This document shows positions 15,699-16,320 of a stretch of 16,320 bases of DNA, piece by piece. The notes under the pieces were generated by a model. It was not told where the DNA came from. It worked only from the letters and a program-made list of their open reading frames with translations, and did no database searches. Both the position numbers and the translations under genes were made by a program. Positions within the stretch are counted from its first letter, which is position 1. Each line of letters begins with the position of its first letter. Source of the DNA: a bacterium (GTDB lineage: Bacteria > Verrucomicrobiota > Verrucomicrobiae > JAJYAR01); assembly GCA_021779435.1 (NCBI GenBank), contig JAJYAR010000017.1, positions 1 to 16,320 of the forward strand, given 5' to 3'.

Positions 15699-16320
15699 TC
15701 AGGAATAGAAATCCACGATTGACGCGACCACGCGCTCGAGCTGCGCGATCCCCAGCTCGGGATAGACCGGCAACGCGAGGGTCTCCGTCGCGGCGCGCTC
15801 GGCCTGCGGAAAATCGCCGCGGCGATGGCCCAGATACTCGAAACAGGACTGAAGGTGCAGCGGCACGGGATAATAGATTTCGGTACCGATCGACTGCTCG
15901 GCGAGGCGCGCGCGCAGCGCGTCGCGATCACGGACACGGACCACGTACTGATTGTAGATGTGGCGGCAGCCCGGTTTCGAAGGCGGCGTCACCACCGCCT
16001 CCGTCAAGCCGGCGGCGGCGAAGGCGGCGTCATAGAACGCGGCGTTGCGCCGCCGGCCCTCGGTCCAGCCGTCCAGGTACTTGAGCTTGACGCGCAGCAC
16101 CGCCGCCTGCAGCTCATCGATGCGGAAATTGCCGCCGATGAACGCGTGATAATACTTGGGCTTGCCGCCGTGTACGCGCAGGATCCGCAGGTGCTCGGCG
16201 AGATCCGCGTCGTTCGCCGTGCACAAGCCGGCATCCCCGAACGCGCCGAGATTCTTGCTCGGGAAAAAGGAAAAACAGCCCACATCGCCGACGGAACCGA
16301 CGCGCAGGCCGCGCGTCGTT
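15699..16320 (-). CDS. DegT/DnrJ/EryC1/StrS-family aminotransferase, 5' end outside the window
   Basis: This is the C-terminal 206 residues, roughly half of a 360-400-residue PLP-dependent sugar aminotransferase that makes amino sugars for surface polysaccharides. The frame stays open to the right edge ([14 protein letters not shown]...), so the GTG at 16283 is an internal valine. The PLP-binding lysine is in [17 protein letters not shown]. It is followed by the family segments [53 protein letters not shown] and the substrate-side end ALPVYPEL. It resembles WbpE/WlbC-like enzymes acting on UDP-3-keto sugars, but the substrate cannot be fixed from half a protein. It points to a polysaccharide cluster to the right. 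Convergent with qseF. Confidence 0.93.
   Translation of the reverse strand, partial: TTRGLRVGSVGDVGCFSFFPSKNLGAFGDAGLCTANDADLAEHLRILRVHGGKPKYYHAFIGGNFRIDELQAAVLRVKLKYLDGWTEGRRRNAAFYDAAFAAAGLTEAVVTPPSKPGCRHIYNQYVVRVRDRDALRARLAEQSIGTEIYYPVPLHLQSCFEYLGHRRGDFPQAERAATETLALPVYPELGIAQLERVVASIVDFYS

Overview
The window reads as a piece of a GC-rich (about two thirds G+C by eye) gammaproteobacterial chromosome. Three things point to that class: a sensor kinase / lipoprotein / response regulator trio laid out like enterobacterial QseE-QseG-QseF (GlrK-GlrR), a SrkA (YihE) stress kinase, and a DusA of the gammaproteobacterial type. GTP-dependent PEP carboxykinase and phenylalanine hydroxylase suggest a Xanthomonadales- or Nevskiales-like lineage rather than an enteric one. 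I cannot place the genus.

Layout. 1-1404 (+): 3' part of a GTP-type PEP carboxykinase gene, converging on a minus-strand block. In transcription order that block is: a hypothetical envelope protein after srkA (12049-10530); typA/bipA with its own -10 box (10454-8619); a 1192-residue PAS/GAF/GGDEF/EAL protein (8495-4917); phenylalanine hydroxylase phhA 15 bp behind it (4901-4083); a vapBC toxin-antitoxin pair (4047-3469); dusA (3432-2320); and, 9 bp behind dusA, a class III cyclase fused to an FHA domain (2310-1411). From 12128 the plus strand carries qseE-qseG-qseF, with qseG overlapping qseE and qseF 22 bp further on. This operon diverges from srkA and converges on the 3' half of a DegT-family sugar aminotransferase gene that runs off the right edge.

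How the genes fit together. Most of the window is housekeeping plus signalling. Two nucleotide second-messenger proteins (c-di-GMP and a probable cyclic nucleotide) sit in the same block, and an envelope-sensing two-component system sits beside srkA. The vapBC pair, whose antitoxin start and promoter are richer in A+T than the flanks, looks like a later insertion between phhA and dusA.

Most interesting points. (1) The QseF/GlrR homologue has GAFAGA where sigma-54 activators have GAFTGA, and a Walker B Asp-Asp instead of Asp-Glu. (2) The cyclase-FHA protein keeps the metal aspartates and the adenine-specifying Lys/Asp pair but has His where the transition-state Asn should be. (3) A perfect 13-bp inverted repeat at the pckG/cyclase junction lies inside the cyclase's last codons. 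(4) vapB, qseE and the cyclase each have a -10-like box placed so that the mRNA would start at or within a few bases of the start codon. I saw no CRISPR array, insertion sequence, tRNA or rRNA, and no clearly new multi-gene system. No gene-free stretch exceeds about 125 bp.
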